Numbered from the stretch's first letter, positions 1 to 10,154 are shown. The stretch is 64,000 nt of DNA from Campylobacter estrildidarum (GCF_005406205.1 NZ_NXLZ01000003.1:1-64000), one strand, 5' to 3'. The notes: generated from the sequence alone by a model not told the origin. Translations and numbers: made by a program.

Positions 1-138
1 TAATTCATATAGATTTTGTAAAGCAGCGGTTCCACCTAATGATAAATTTTTTACATTCATTCCCTTATTTTTTAAACCTTGCGTAATTCCATTTTTAAAC
101 GCAAAATTACTTTCGCCAAGTAAAACTACATTTTTCAT
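1..138 (-). CDS. Partial SGNH/GDSL-type protein, N-terminus only
   Basis: The first 46 codons of a minus-strand gene run off the left edge. The ATG is at 138 and AGGA lies about 7 bases upstream. The start reads VVLLGESNFAFKNG and continues to SLGGTAALQNLYEL. A beta-strand followed by a G-E-S-N block resembles the first motif of SGNH/GDSL hydrolases, which are common in polysaccharide clusters. That is inference, because the catalytic His/Asp region is outside the window. It lies downstream of ctsF on the same strand. I do not recall this neighbour in C. jejuni NCTC 11168, so a rearrangement or insertion is possible. Confidence 0.5.
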   Translation of the reverse strand, partial: MKNVVLLGESNFAFKNGITQGLKNKGMNVKNLSLGGTAALQNLYEL

Positions 139-244
139 AGAGATTTCCTGAAGTTTTTGTTATAATTTTAAAGAGCTTATTTTATCAAAAAATAAAATAA
201 AAAAATAAAAATTAATATAATATTTATAAAAAAATATTAATAAA

Positions 245-1423
245 TTATAAATTCACCTCAGAACTAAGCTCCCATATAGGCAAAAAAATACCAAGAGCCA
301 AAAATAAAACTAACATCGCTACAAACAAAGTCATCAAAGGTTCAAGCAAGATTAAAAACCTATCCATAAGATTTTCCATTTTATTTTCATAGTATTTTGA
401 AATTTCTTCACTTAAAAACTCGAGTTTTGAACTTTTCATCGCGATATTTAACATAGAAAGTACTAAAGGATCAAAGATATCTATCTTTTTAAAGGCACTA
501 CCAATTTCAAGCCCAGAATCTATAAAAGATAGAAGTTCTTTATATTTTGAAATGATTTGTTTATTTTGAAGTCCTAAAATTGATAAATTAAAAGCCTTAG
601 AAAGCGAAATTCCATTTTTTAAAAGTAAGGAAAAAACCATAAAAAAATAATAATTTTGACTATAAACGATAAAATTTGAAAATAAGGGTATTTTTAAAAA
701 AATAAAATCGCAAATATAAGCAAAGGAATAAGATTTTTTATACATAAGAAAAACAAGGATAAAAATAAATACCAATAGAAAAGCAAATATTAAAATATAA
801 TCTTGCAAAAAATTATAAATTTGAAGTATTATTATCGTTATTAAGGGCAAATTGACATTTAAATTTTCAAATAAATCTTTGAAATTAGGTATTACAAAAA
901 GCATTAAAAAAATAAAAGCTACACAAACGCTAATAAAAACAAATAAAGGATATCTTATAGCCTTTTTAAATCTCTTTTGATTTTCTAAGTTTTTTTCTCT
1001 AAGTTTGGCAATTTGTAAGAAATTTTCACTTAATTTTCCAGTATTTTCCGCCGTTTTAATCAAAGCTAATTCTGCGTAATTTAATCCAAAATCAGCATTT
1101 TCAAAAGCAAGGCTTAAATTTTGTCCTAAAAGTAAATTATCAAGAACTCTGCTTATGCTTTTAAAAGAATGAATTTTCATAAGTTCCTTAAAAGCCTCTT
1201 GTATGCTTAATCCTGCCTCACAAAGCAAAGATAATTCTTTAAAAAAGAGTATAAGATACTCACTATTTATTTTTCTAAAATAGTTTTTTTTCTTCTCTTT
1301 AATATTGATAATTTTCCAATTTTTATTTAAAGCTTTAGCTTGTGCAATATTTAAATTTTCAGCTCTCATAAGCCTTTTATATCTTTTTTCGTCTTTAATG
1401 ATTTCAAGTTCATAAAGTTTCAT
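245..1423 (-). CDS. ctsF: Type II secretion/competence inner-membrane protein CtsF (GspF/PilC family)
   Basis: A 392-residue polytopic protein with the two-lobed GspF architecture. It has cytoplasmic helical domains around residues 60-155 and 260-360, each followed by strongly hydrophobic segments near 160-180, 205-230 and 365-390. GspF proteins are the inner-membrane platform of type II secretion and type IV pilus machines. In C. jejuni this cluster is needed for natural transformation, that is DNA uptake. It is the last gene of ctsR-D-P-X-E-F, and its start overlaps the end of ctsE by 14 bases, so translational coupling is likely. It is full length with no damage seen. Confidence 0.93.
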   Translation of the reverse strand: MKLYELEIIKDEKRYKRLMRAENLNIAQAKALNKNWKIINIKEKKKNYFRKINSEYLILFFKELSLLCEAGLSIQEAFKELMKIHSFKSISRVLDNLLLGQNLSLAFENADFGLNYAELALIKTAENTGKLSENFLQIAKLREKNLENQKRFKKAIRYPLFVFISVCVAFIFLMLFVIPNFKDLFENLNVNLPLITIIILQIYNFLQDYILIFAFLLVFIFILVFLMYKKSYSFAYICDFIFLKIPLFSNFIVYSQNYYFFMVFSLLLKNGISLSKAFNLSILGLQNKQIISKYKELLSFIDSGLEIGSAFKKIDIFDPLVLSMLNIAMKSSKLEFLSEEISKYYENKMENLMDRFLILLEPLMTLFVAMLVLFLALGIFLPIWELSSEVNL

Positions 1424-2966
1424 TTAGAACCCTTAAAAGCTCATCAATACTTGTTATACCTTCTCTTGCTTTTTGCAAACCTTGTTCAAACATAGTTTGA
1501 AAGCCTTTATCTTTTGCAAGTTTTAAAATTTCATTCTTGCTTTTATTTTCTCTAATGGCTTGTGCTATATCATCATCTATATTTAAGCTCTCTACAACCA
1601 ATTCTCTACCCATAAATCCACTTTGATGACAATATTCACACCCCTTAGCCTCAAAAAATTCTCCTTGAAATTGCTCATATTTATTGCTTTTTTGTTTGCA
1701 TCTTGGACAAAGCTTTCTTACTAAACGCTGTGCGATAATCAAGCTAAGCGAAGAAGCAATCAAATAAGGCTTTGCTTTCATATCCAAAAGCCTATCTATT
1801 GTAGAAAGTGCATCATTTGTATGCAAAGTACTTAAAAGCAAATGTCCGGTTAAAGAAGCTTTTAAAGCAATATCTAGACTTTCCTCATCACGAATTTCTC
1901 CTATCATAATAATATCTGGATCTTGCCTTAAAATTGCTCTTAAAACATTATTAAATTCAAATCCTACTTTAGAATTAAGCAAAATTTGCTGAATCAAAGG
2001 CATTTTATATTCTATAGGATCTTCCGCTGTAATAATTTTCTTTTCTATACTCTTTAATGCATTCAAACAAGCGTATAAAGTAGTACTTTTACCACTTCCT
2101 GTTGGTCCTGTTAATAAAATCATTCCGTTTGGGGCATATAAATTCTTTTTTAAAATTTCGATATTTATTTTTCCCAAATTTAGTTTTTCAAGCTCTAAAA
2201 TTTCTTTATCGTGTTTTAAAATCCTTATAACTACACTTTCACCATTTAATAAAGGTAAAGATGAAATTCTAAAATCATATTTTTTATCTTTAAATGTAAA
2301 CTCAAAACTACCATCTTGTGCTTTTCTTGATTCTGCAACATTTAAATGGGCTAAAAATTTGATATAAAAAACCAATGCTTCATAAATATCTTTTTCAAGA
2401 TCAACAAATTTTAGCAAAACGCCATCAACTCTAAATCTTATCAAAGCATCATTAACCTTAGATTCTATGTGAATATCACTGGTATTTATTTTAAGTGCTT
2501 CTTCAAGTATAAAATAAAAAATTTGACTGATACAAGTTTGGCTTTCTTTTACGCCTTCTTGCCATTCAAGTCTAAGTTTAACACTTAATTTTTTTAACTC
2601 ATCTTTTATGCGAAGATTATTTAAAATTTTTAAAATCTTAAATTCATCAGTAAGCACAACTTCAATTTTTTCAATATCTGTAAAAATTTTTATTTGCTCT
2701 AAAAGTTCTAAAGAACAAGGTTTAGCGCTGACCACATACAAAATATTTGCATTTTTTATAGGTAAAATTTGAAATTTAAAAAGAATGTTAAAAGGAAAAC
2801 TTTCGCAAAATTTTTCATCCAAATCATTTAACTCAATATATTTCATATTTAAAAAAGAGGCTAAATTCTTTAAGAAATCTTCACTTTTAATGCCAAAATT
2901 TTGATAAATTTGCTCAAGATTTATTTTTTGATTTAAATAATTCTCAAATAAGCTTTTATCAATCAT
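1410..2966 (-). CDS. ctsE: Type II secretion/competence ATPase CtsE (GspE/PilB family)
   Basis: A secretion ATPase powering DNA uptake. It has a Walker A motif GPTGSGKST, an Asp-box/Walker B stretch (DPDIIMIGEIRDEES), and a His-box (LLLSTLHTNDA). A zinc-binding tetracysteine is seen as CPRC near residue 425 and CEYC about 25 residues later. I chose the ATG at 2966 (MIDKSLFENY; 518 residues). An upstream ATG at 2999 would add 11 residues but has no visible ribosome-binding site and would extend further into ctsX. The gene overlaps ctsX upstream and ctsF downstream. Intact. Confidence 0.93.
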   Translation of the reverse strand: MIDKSLFENYLNQKINLEQIYQNFGIKSEDFLKNLASFLNMKYIELNDLDEKFCESFPFNILFKFQILPIKNANILYVVSAKPCSLELLEQIKIFTDIEKIEVVLTDEFKILKILNNLRIKDELKKLSVKLRLEWQEGVKESQTCISQIFYFILEEALKINTSDIHIESKVNDALIRFRVDGVLLKFVDLEKDIYEALVFYIKFLAHLNVAESRKAQDGSFEFTFKDKKYDFRISSLPLLNGESVVIRILKHDKEILELEKLNLGKINIEILKKNLYAPNGMILLTGPTGSGKSTTLYACLNALKSIEKKIITAEDPIEYKMPLIQQILLNSKVGFEFNNVLRAILRQDPDIIMIGEIRDEESLDIALKASLTGHLLLSTLHTNDALSTIDRLLDMKAKPYLIASSLSLIIAQRLVRKLCPRCKQKSNKYEQFQGEFFEAKGCEYCHQSGFMGRELVVESLNIDDDIAQAIRENKSKNEILKLAKDKGFQTMFEQGLQKAREGITSIDELLRVLNETL

Positions 2967-3540
2967 TTTCCAACTCTTTATCCAATTCAATAAATCCATA
3001 AGAATCTAAATATACATTTAAAGCTTTTTCAGCTTGATTTTTATTACCCAAAGCTATTTGAGCCTTAGCAAATATTAGCCAAGAATCCTCAGTTTTTTTA
3101 TCGATATCATTAGCCTTTAAAGCCCAAAAAATAGATTTTTTATAATCTTTAATCCTATAATATTCACGAGCTAAAATTAAAGCTCTTTCATAACTAGGAT
3201 TTTTATAAAAATTATTTTTTAATTTAGCGATGCTAAACACTTTAGAATCAATTTGCATCTTAGAGATGGTGTGATTATTTTCTTGTATGAGTTTTGCTCT
3301 TGTTATTTTATTTTTTTCCTGTAAGATCTTAGCTTTTATAATGTTTTGTTCTAACTCTTTTTTATAATTTAAAGCTTCTAAAGATATTGATTTTTGTTTA
3401 TAATGATTTTGCACGATTAAAAAAATAAAATAAATCAATAAACCAATAAAAACTAGATAAAACAAATTTTTTAAAAATTTTTTAAATAAATATTTTTTAT
3501 AAGCATTCTCAAGTTCGCGCACTCTTTCTTGCATATTCAT
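2959..3540 (-). CDS. ctsX: Competence membrane protein CtsX
   Basis: A protein of about 193 residues starting MNMQERVRELENAYKK. The ATG at 3540 forms an ATGA overlap with the ctsP stop. A single transmembrane helix near residues 25-45 is followed by a charged coiled-coil-like stretch and a C-terminal region with TPR-like alternation (ARAKLAL-type helices ending in ALNVYLDSYGF). In C. jejuni the gene in this position is known as ctsX, and its product is reported to associate with CtsP. I see no enzymatic motif. A longer reading from 3567 is possible but would lie inside ctsP. Confidence 0.8.
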   Translation of the reverse strand: MNMQERVRELENAYKKYLFKKFLKNLFYLVFIGLLIYFIFLIVQNHYKQKSISLEALNYKKELEQNIIKAKILQEKNKITRAKLIQENNHTISKMQIDSKVFSIAKLKNNFYKNPSYERALILAREYYRIKDYKKSIFWALKANDIDKKTEDSWLIFAKAQIALGNKNQAEKALNVYLDSYGFIELDKELEND

Positions 3541-4133
3541 TTTAAAAATCCATTCTCCAAAGCACAAAGTTTTAATACATAATCTTGACTTTTTGTATTT
3601 TTAAAATAAACATTGAGTTCGCAAAAACTTTTAAGCATTTTATCAACGTGTCTTAAATTTCCTTTATAAAATTTCATTATTATTTTCATTGCTTTATTGG
3701 AAAAATTAATATTAAATTTTAATTGGATATACTGATGAAGTTCTCTAGTATTAAGTTTTTCAAGCCAAAAAATCGTCTCAAAACGACTTTTAAAATAATC
3801 TTTTTCAAAAAGATCTATTTTTTTATGAGAACTCAAAACAAAACTCATTTGATCACTATAAATTCTAATCAGTTCTAGTATTTTTATCTCATACATACCC
3901 ACTTCATCGAGTATCAAAACATCCTTTTTTCTTTTTTTAACGATGTCTTTAAATTCTTTCTCATCTGAAAAAATTTCATCGATATAATCAATATCATGAT
4001 ATTTTGCTAATCTTTGCAATAAAACGCTCTTACCACTCCCACTTAAGCCACAAATTAAGATCAAGGTTTTATGTTTTAAACTCTCATTTATCCTTGAAAA
4101 AATTTCTTCCCTTAAATTCACAATTTTATTCAT
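3537..4133 (-). CDS. ctsP: Competence P-loop ATPase CtsP
   Basis: A 198-residue soluble P-loop protein. Walker A (GLSGSGKSVL) lies near residue 30 and a Walker B-like stretch (DVLILDEVG) near residue 74. The fold resembles a short AAA/GspA-like or DnaA-like ATPase without other domains. It sits between the secretin gene and ctsX with overlaps of 8 and 4 bases, so it is part of the same translationally coupled operon. CtsP in C. jejuni is a membrane-associated nucleotide-binding factor needed for transformation. Its exact mechanical role is not evident from sequence. Confidence 0.87.
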   Translation of the reverse strand: MNKIVNLREEIFSRINESLKHKTLILICGLSGSGKSVLLQRLAKYHDIDYIDEIFSDEKEFKDIVKKRKKDVLILDEVGMYEIKILELIRIYSDQMSFVLSSHKKIDLFEKDYFKSRFETIFWLEKLNTRELHQYIQLKFNINFSNKAMKIIMKFYKGNLRHVDKMLKSFCELNVYFKNTKSQDYVLKLCALENGFLK

Positions 4134-5544
4134 AATATTTAAATCCTAAATCCCTAAGACTTGGAAAATTAGCATTATCAACTATAGTAGGTGTTATGAT
4201 AAAAACAATTTCTGTCACATCCGATATCTCCTCATCAGATTTAAATAAAGCTCCTATTAAGGGAATATTGGACAAAAAATTAACAGAATGCTTATTTTCA
4301 CCATTATTTCTTGAAATAAGCCCACCTAAAATAAGAGTTTGATTGTTTTCAACCTGAACAACGCTTGATAGCTTTTTTTGGATCGTATCTGGAGCGATGG
4401 TGCGTGGCTCTTTTTGTCTTTTCTTATCTTCTGGATATTTAAAGTCACTCAAACTTGGGTTGATTCTAAGCATTATTTTACCATCATCAGAAATTTCTGG
4501 CAAAATATTAAGCAAAATTCCTATAAAAATAGAATAATTGCTATAACTTTCACTCACTGTTGTCCCATTTTCAGTTCCTTTGGAGCTTTCTTTCACTTGA
4601 TAGTTAATCGTATCGCCAACTGAAATAATCGCTTGTTGGTTATTTAAAGCCATGAGCTTAGGATTGGAAAGTACATAAGTTTTTCCATTTTGAGAAAGAA
4701 AGTTGATAATAGAATCAAAATTTAAATTTGCCCTAAAACCTAAATTTTTCACAAAACCTTGTCCATTTTGAAAATGGATAAAAGAATTTTCGCCACTTTT
4801 TGTTTTGGAATTAAAATCCAAATTAAAATTTTGCCAATTGATGCCGCTAGAATGGCTTTTATTTAGATTTACAGCGATAATACTAACATCAATAATCACT
4901 TGCTTTTTTAAACGATTTTCAAGTTTTTGCAAATATTCTCTAACGCGTTCTAATTGAGAATGAGTGCCTGTAACTATTATAATTCCAGCATTTGAATTAA
5001 CTATAGGTGCTTTTATTTCGTAGCTTTCATGAGAAGAATTAAGCAACATAGTGATTTCTTTTTCTATATTTTGCCAAAAATCAAATTTTTCCATACTTTT
5101 AATCATATTATCTTCATTATCTTCAAACGAAGTTTTAAATTCACTTTGCCTTGGTTTTGCATCTACTGAAGCTTTAGTGATACTTTGACCTTCTCTAACT
5201 GAAGTGATATAACTTATTTTAAAAATCTTTGTTTTTAAGGCTGAAATTTTCAAAACCTTGCCATTAAATTCATAAAATAAATCATGCTCTTTGATAAAAA
5301 GATTAAAAATCTCATCTAAACTCATCTGATGTATATTGATATCATTTTGAATGGTTTTTAATTTTTCTTTAGCGATCTTATCTTTTACGATAATACTAAA
5401 TGAGCAATAATTTGCAAGTTCTCTAAGACTTTCCTCTAAACTTGTATTTTCATGGATATTGATATCAAATAAACGTTTTTGACAATCTAAAGCATAAAGG
5501 ATTTGAGTAAAAAATAAAATCTTAATAAATATTAATCTTATCAT
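4126..5544 (-). CDS. ctsD: Type II secretion/competence secretin CtsD
   Basis: An outer-membrane secretin of 472 residues. A hydrophobic N-terminal signal (MIRLIFIKILFFTQILYA) is followed by a small N-domain with secretin/TonB short-domain character and an N1-like domain around residues 160-225. The C-terminal secretin domain contains VENNQTLILGGLISRNN and LSNIPLIGALFKS. The final segment DVTEIVFIITPTIV is typical of the family. It is expected to form the outer-membrane ring through which DNA enters. It overlaps ctsR by 23 bases upstream and ctsP downstream. Confidence 0.93.
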   Translation of the reverse strand: MIRLIFIKILFFTQILYALDCQKRLFDINIHENTSLEESLRELANYCSFSIIVKDKIAKEKLKTIQNDINIHQMSLDEIFNLFIKEHDLFYEFNGKVLKISALKTKIFKISYITSVREGQSITKASVDAKPRQSEFKTSFEDNEDNMIKSMEKFDFWQNIEKEITMLLNSSHESYEIKAPIVNSNAGIIIVTGTHSQLERVREYLQKLENRLKKQVIIDVSIIAVNLNKSHSSGINWQNFNLDFNSKTKSGENSFIHFQNGQGFVKNLGFRANLNFDSIINFLSQNGKTYVLSNPKLMALNNQQAIISVGDTINYQVKESSKGTENGTTVSESYSNYSIFIGILLNILPEISDDGKIMLRINPSLSDFKYPEDKKRQKEPRTIAPDTIQKKLSSVVQVENNQTLILGGLISRNNGENKHSVNFLSNIPLIGALFKSDEEISDVTEIVFIITPTIVDNANFPSLRDLGFKYYE

Positions 5545-5860
5545 TGGTTTTAAAATTGATTTTAAAATTTAAAGTATCGTATTGTAATACTATATCTTTT
5601 TTATTGACTTCAACAATTAAAGCACCGTCAATTCTATCACCTTTTTTATACCAATGATTATTGATTTTTACTTGATCTAGCATGATAGCTGCTATATTAA
5701 GTTTTTTGATTTTTTCAAGAGTGGGGTTTAAAAAAGGATTTTGAAGATTTTCAAGATCCACATCACTCTTAGTATTTAAAGATCTAAAATACTCTTCAAA
5801 ATCGTCTTGTGCCATTGAGAAAGTGAAACACAAACAAATGGCACAAAAAAATCTTTGCAT
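5522..5860 (-). CDS. ctsR: Periplasmic competence protein CtsR
   Basis: A 112-residue protein with a cleavable-looking signal (MQRFFCAICLCFTFSMA, with AQDD following). The C-terminal half is a small beta-rich domain (VKINNHWYKKGDRIDG, then VNKKDIVLQYDTLNF) like the PilP/GspC-type domains that contact secretins. It is the first gene of the cts operon, only 8 bases downstream of the pyruvate oxidoreductase stop, so the operon may be cotranscribed with that gene. The name follows the C. jejuni gene in this position. The biochemical role is inferred from the domain type. Confidence 0.8.
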   Translation of the reverse strand: MQRFFCAICLCFTFSMAQDDFEEYFRSLNTKSDVDLENLQNPFLNPTLEKIKKLNIAAIMLDQVKINNHWYKKGDRIDGALIVEVNKKDIVLQYDTLNFKINFKTNDKINIY

Positions 5861-5868
5861 TGCAAATT

Positions 5869-8800
5869 TTAGTTTTCTAATTCGTTACTAAAATCAGCCA
5901 TAGCAATACGTTTTAATTGTCTATAACGACGTTGCGCATCTTTTTTGTTTCTTTCGAACAATTCTTTTGCGTGATCTGGATTTGATTTTTTCAAAGCATT
6001 GTAACGAACTTCATTCATTAAAAAGCTTTCATAAAGATCCCATTCAGGCTCTTTTCCAGCTAAGGTTAATGGATTTTTTCCTTGCTCTTGCAAACGAGGA
6101 TCGAAAGTATAAAGTGGCCAATAACCGCATTTTGTAGCAAGCTCACTTTGTTCTCCAGAATAACCAAGACCACCTTTAATACCATGTGCTATACAAGGAG
6201 AATAACAAATAACTAAAGAAGGACCATCATAAGCTTCAGCTGCAACCAATGCCTTAACCAAATGACTATAGTTTGCAGCAGAATTTACTTGAGCTACATA
6301 AATATAACCGTAAGTCATTGCAATTTGACCTAAATCTTTTTTCTGGACAGGCTTACCCGCAGCAGCAAATTGTGCTACGGCACCGGTGCGAGATGATTTA
6401 GAGCTTTGACCTCCAGTATTAGAATAAACTTCAGTATCAAGAACCAAAACATTTACATTCTCACCACTTGCTAAAACATGATCAAGACCACCATATCCAA
6501 TATCATAAGCCCAGCCATCACCACCGAAGATCCAGTGAGATTTTTTGCTTAAATATTGTTTTAAATCTAAAATTTCCTGAACTGCTTTAATATCTTTATT
6601 TTGTTCTAAAATTGGAACTAATTTATTTCTAATTTCAACTGAAGCAGTGCTATCATTTTTATTTGCAATCCATTCTTTGAAAAGTGCTGCTAAAGCATTT
6701 GGAACTTGCTGCATATTTTCATTCATAATAGCTTCAATACGATGTCTTGTAGTTTCAGTAGCAACTTTCATCCCTAAACCAAATTCCGCATTGTCTTCAA
6801 ATAAAGAATTACCCCAAGCAGGACCATGTCCATTTTTAACACTTTTTCTATAAGGAGTAGAAGGAGCTGAAGCACCATAAATTGAACTACAACCTGTTGC
6901 ATTAGCAATGATCATTCTTTCTCCAAATAATCTTGTAATCAAAGTAATATAAGGAGTTTCACCACAACCTGGGCATGCACCATGGAATTCAAACAATGGT
7001 TGTGCAAATTGTGCACCTTTTGTGCTTTCTTTATTTAAAATTTCATCTTTGTAAGTGATTTCTTTAAATAAATAATCAGCATTTTCTTGCTCTCCAAAAT
7101 CCATTTCTTCTTGAAGTGGAACCATAACTAATGATTTTTCTTTAGTTGGACACTCATGAACACAAAGCTCACAACCTGTACAATCAAGAGGAGAAACTTG
7201 AATTTTAAAGCTTAATTTTTCACCTTTAGTTCCTTTAGCTTCTAAAGCGTGTTCTTTAACTCCACGTGGAGCTTTTGACATTTCTTCATCATTGATTAAG
7301 AATGGTCTAATAACTGCATGTGGGCACACAGACGCACATTGGTTACATTGGATACAATTTGCCTCAATCCATCTTGGAACCATAACGCCTACACCACGTT
7401 TTTCATACTCAGTAGTACCGTGTTCAAAACTTCCATCTTCGTGGCCTAAAAATGCTGAAACAGGTAAATCATCGCCTTTAGCGGCATTCATAGGTTTAAC
7501 GATTTTTTCAACAAATTCAGTACCTTTGTAAGCATTAGTTTGTTCTTTTTCTTTAATTTCTAGATTTTTCCAGCTAGGATCTACTTCTACTTTTACAAGT
7601 CCATCCGCACCCACATCAATAGCTTTATAGTTCATTTCTACAATAGCATCGCCTTTTTTGCTATAAGATTTGTAAGCAAATTCTTTCATATATTTTTGTG
7701 CATCTTCATAAGGAATGATTTTTGCAAGTTTAAAGAATGCTGATTGCATAATAGTATTTGTACGATTACCAAGTCCTATTTCACGTGCTAGTTTTGTCGC
7801 ATTGATAATATAGAAATTAATTTCTTTCTCTGCCAAAGTTTTCTTAACAGAATCAGGGATTTGTCTGATAGTTTCTTCAGCACTCCAAATACTATTTAAA
7901 AGGAAGGTTCCACCCTTTCTAATTCCTGCTAATACATCATAAAGCTCTAGATAAGCTGCTACTGAACAGGCTATGAAGTGAGGTGTTGATACAAGATAAG
8001 TTGAACGAATTGGTTTTTTAGAGAAACGCAAATGACTTCTTGTATAACCCCCTGATTTTTTAGAATCATATGCAAAATAAGCTTGTGCATAAAAATCAGT
8101 TTTATCCCCGATAATTTTAATAGAGTTTTTATTAGCACCTACTGTTCCATCAGCACCCAAACCATAGAATAAACATTCTATTGTACTTTCATCTCCAAGA
8201 GAAATTTTTTCTCCGGTTGGTAAAGATGTGTTGGTTACATCATCAACTATACCTACTGTAAAGCCATTTTTTGGATTATCAAGTTTTAAATTTTCAAATA
8301 CAGCAATCATTTGTGCAGGATCAACATCTTTAGAAGAAAGTCCATATCTTCCACCTACAATAATTGGGGTATTTTCTCTTCCATAGAAAGCTGATTTTAC
8401 ATCAAGATAAAGTGGTTCTCCTAAGCTACCTGGCTCTTTAGTTCTATCAAGTACTGCAATTTTTTTAACTGATTTTGGCATTACATCAAAGAAATATTTT
8501 AAACTGAATGGTCTATAAAGATAAACTTTGAAAACACCAACTTTTTCACCTTTTGCATTTAAATAATCCACAACTTCTTCAAGAGCTTGAGTCACAGAAC
8601 CCATAGCAATAATAATGCGATCAGGCTCTTTATGTCCATAATAAGTAAATGGTTTATATTCTCTACCAGTAATTTTTGAAATTTCTTGCATATATTCATT
8701 AACAACATCTGGTAGAGCATCATAAAAGCGATTTGCTAACTCTCTAGTTTGGAAGTATATATCGTCATTTTGGGCTGTTCCACGTGTTTTTGGATGCTCT

Positions 8801-9429
8801 GGATTTAAAGCACCATTTCTAAATTCTAATAGAGCTTTTCTATCCAATAATCTATCAAAATGCTCATAATCCATCACTTCGACTTTTTGAATTTCATGAC
8901 TTGTTCTAAAACCATCAAAGAAATGTAAAAATGGAACTCTACCTTTAATAGCAGCTAAATGTGCCACTCCAGCTAAATCCATAGTTTCTTGAACAGAATG
9001 AGAACAAAGCATTGCAAAACCAATTTGTCTTGCCGCATAAATATCTTGATGATCCCCAAAAATAGACAAAGCTTGAGATGCTAAAGAACGTGCTGCAACG
9101 TGTATAACACAAGGTAAAAGTTGTCCTGCAATTTTATACATATTTGGAATTTTTAATAATAAACCTTGAGATGCGGTATAAGTTGTTGTTAAAGCACCCG
9201 CTTGCAAAGATCCGTGAACACTACCCGCTGCACCTGCTTCACTTTGCATTTCAACAATTTTTACAGGCACTCCAAATAAATTTTTCTTTCCCGCGGCAGC
9301 CCATATATCAGTATAATCTGCCATAGGAGAACTTGGAGTAATAGGATAAATACCAGCTACCTCTGTAAAAGCATATGCTGCATATGCTGCAGCTTCATTT
9401 CCATCCATAGTTTTCATTACTTTACTCAT
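5869..9429 (-). CDS. por: Pyruvate:ferredoxin/flavodoxin oxidoreductase, single-chain
   Basis: A homodimer-type enzyme of 1186 residues. It oxidises pyruvate with CoA to acetyl-CoA and CO2 and reduces flavodoxin or ferredoxin. An N-terminal pyrimidine-binding domain (GIYPITPSSPMADYTD) is followed by a central domain and two 4Fe-4S motifs (CIQCNQCASVCP and CTGCELCVHECP, near residues 695-765). A third cysteine-bearing region (HGACPGCGETPY) follows, then the ThDP/Mg motif GGDGWAYDIGYGG with downstream NTGGQ. This is the main pyruvate route in Campylobacter, which lacks pyruvate dehydrogenase. The start at 9429 has AAGGAAGG upstream. Intact over 3.5 kb, a useful control for the quality of the sequence. 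Confidence 0.96.
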   Translation of the reverse strand: MSKVMKTMDGNEAAAYAAYAFTEVAGIYPITPSSPMADYTDIWAAAGKKNLFGVPVKIVEMQSEAGAAGSVHGSLQAGALTTTYTASQGLLLKIPNMYKIAGQLLPCVIHVAARSLASQALSIFGDHQDIYAARQIGFAMLCSHSVQETMDLAGVAHLAAIKGRVPFLHFFDGFRTSHEIQKVEVMDYEHFDRLLDRKALLEFRNGALNPEHPKTRGTAQNDDIYFQTRELANRFYDALPDVVNEYMQEISKITGREYKPFTYYGHKEPDRIIIAMGSVTQALEEVVDYLNAKGEKVGVFKVYLYRPFSLKYFFDVMPKSVKKIAVLDRTKEPGSLGEPLYLDVKSAFYGRENTPIIVGGRYGLSSKDVDPAQMIAVFENLKLDNPKNGFTVGIVDDVTNTSLPTGEKISLGDESTIECLFYGLGADGTVGANKNSIKIIGDKTDFYAQAYFAYDSKKSGGYTRSHLRFSKKPIRSTYLVSTPHFIACSVAAYLELYDVLAGIRKGGTFLLNSIWSAEETIRQIPDSVKKTLAEKEINFYIINATKLAREIGLGNRTNTIMQSAFFKLAKIIPYEDAQKYMKEFAYKSYSKKGDAIVEMNYKAIDVGADGLVKVEVDPSWKNLEIKEKEQTNAYKGTEFVEKIVKPMNAAKGDDLPVSAFLGHEDGSFEHGTTEYEKRGVGVMVPRWIEANCIQCNQCASVCPHAVIRPFLINDEEMSKAPRGVKEHALEAKGTKGEKLSFKIQVSPLDCTGCELCVHECPTKEKSLVMVPLQEEMDFGEQENADYLFKEITYKDEILNKESTKGAQFAQPLFEFHGACPGCGETPYITLITRLFGERMIIANATGCSSIYGASAPSTPYRKSVKNGHGPAWGNSLFEDNAEFGLGMKVATETTRHRIEAIMNENMQQVPNALAALFKEWIANKNDSTASVEIRNKLVPILEQNKDIKAVQEILDLKQYLSKKSHWIFGGDGWAYDIGYGGLDHVLASGENVNVLVLDTEVYSNTGGQSSKSSRTGAVAQFAAAGKPVQKKDLGQIAMTYGYIYVAQVNSAANYSHLVKALVAAEAYDGPSLVICYSPCIAHGIKGGLGYSGEQSELATKCGYWPLYTFDPRLQEQGKNPLTLAGKEPEWDLYESFLMNEVRYNALKKSNPDHAKELFERNKKDAQRRYRQLKRIAMADFSNELEN

Positions 9430-9464
9430 TAAGACCTTCCTTAATCAATATTTTTATCAATAAG

Positions 9465-9470
9465 ACTATA
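9465..9470 (-). promoter_or_regulatory. Candidate -10 box for the pyruvate oxidoreductase gene
   Basis: On the minus strand the stretch reads GTATAGTCT, with TATAGT about 35 bases before the start codon and a good ribosome-binding site between. Campylobacter sigma70 promoters depend mainly on the -10 box and a T-rich upstream region, so no -35 box is expected. Assigned by eye only. Confidence 0.4.
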
Positions 9471-9515
9471 CTACGAATTCTCTTAAAAGGTGTTTAACAA
9501 AAACTTGAAATTTGT

Positions 9516-10154
9516 TTAATATTTTAGTATATAACAAATTGCTTCATGTGCATTTGGAAAAATTTGGCAATATTTTTTTAATTCACTCTCATCACCAAAA
9601 CCACAACTTAAAGCTATAGGAGTAATATTCGCGGCTAAAGAAGCTTGTATATCTAAAATAGTATCACCTATCATATAAGCATTTTCTTGAGTTTTATTTA
9701 ATTTTTTTAACGCTAAAAGTATAGGTTCGGGATCTGGCTTTGGGTTTTTAACATCATCAAGCGTAATTAAAGTTTTAAAAAAATGTTTAATCCCTAAATG
9801 CTCAAGCAAAATAGGAGTTAATGTTCCGCCCTTAGTTGTTACTATACCTAAATCAGCAAAAGTATAAGCAAGAGATAAAGCTTGATCGACTTTTGGAAAT
9901 AAAGTTGTCTGTTCTAAATAAATTTTAGAATAACACTCACGATAAATTTTCGTAAATTCATCAATCAAATTAGAATTACTAGAATAAAGCATTGAGAACA
10001 TATTTTTCAAAGGATGGCCTATAAGCTCTTTAATTTTTTTATCTTCTTTTACATCCAAATTAAGAAATCTTAAGGCATCTTTGAATGAATTTAAGATGGC
10101 ATTTGTAGAATCTATCAAAGTGCCATCTAAATCAAATAAAATAGTATATTTCAT
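9516..10154 (-). CDS. HAD-family phosphatase (phosphoglycolate phosphatase-like)
   Basis: A 212-residue HAD hydrolase. Motif I is [10 protein letters not shown] at the N-terminus and supplies the nucleophile Asp. Motif II is TTKGG near residue 110. Motif III/IV comprise KPDPEP and [11 protein letters not shown]. The cap is a helical C1 type as in Gph/PGP enzymes, so a small phosphorylated metabolite such as 2-phosphoglycolate is a likely substrate, although specificity cannot be read directly. The start codon overlaps the cadF stop as ATGA, so the two genes are coupled. Confidence 0.85.
   Translation of the reverse strand: MKYTILFDLDGTLIDSTNAILNSFKDALRFLNLDVKEDKKIKELIGHPLKNMFSMLYSSNSNLIDEFTKIYRECYSKIYLEQTTLFPKVDQALSLAYTFADLGIVTTKGGTLTPILLEHLGIKHFFKTLITLDDVKNPKPDPEPILLALKKLNKTQENAYMIGDTILDIQASLAANITPIALSCGFGDESELKKYCQIFPNAHEAICYILKY

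Noticed and set aside
7292-7531. Plus-strand open frame antisense to the pyruvate oxidoreductase gene
   Set aside because: Shadow of a strongly conserved ferredoxin-domain coding region; no ribosome-binding site or family resemblance.
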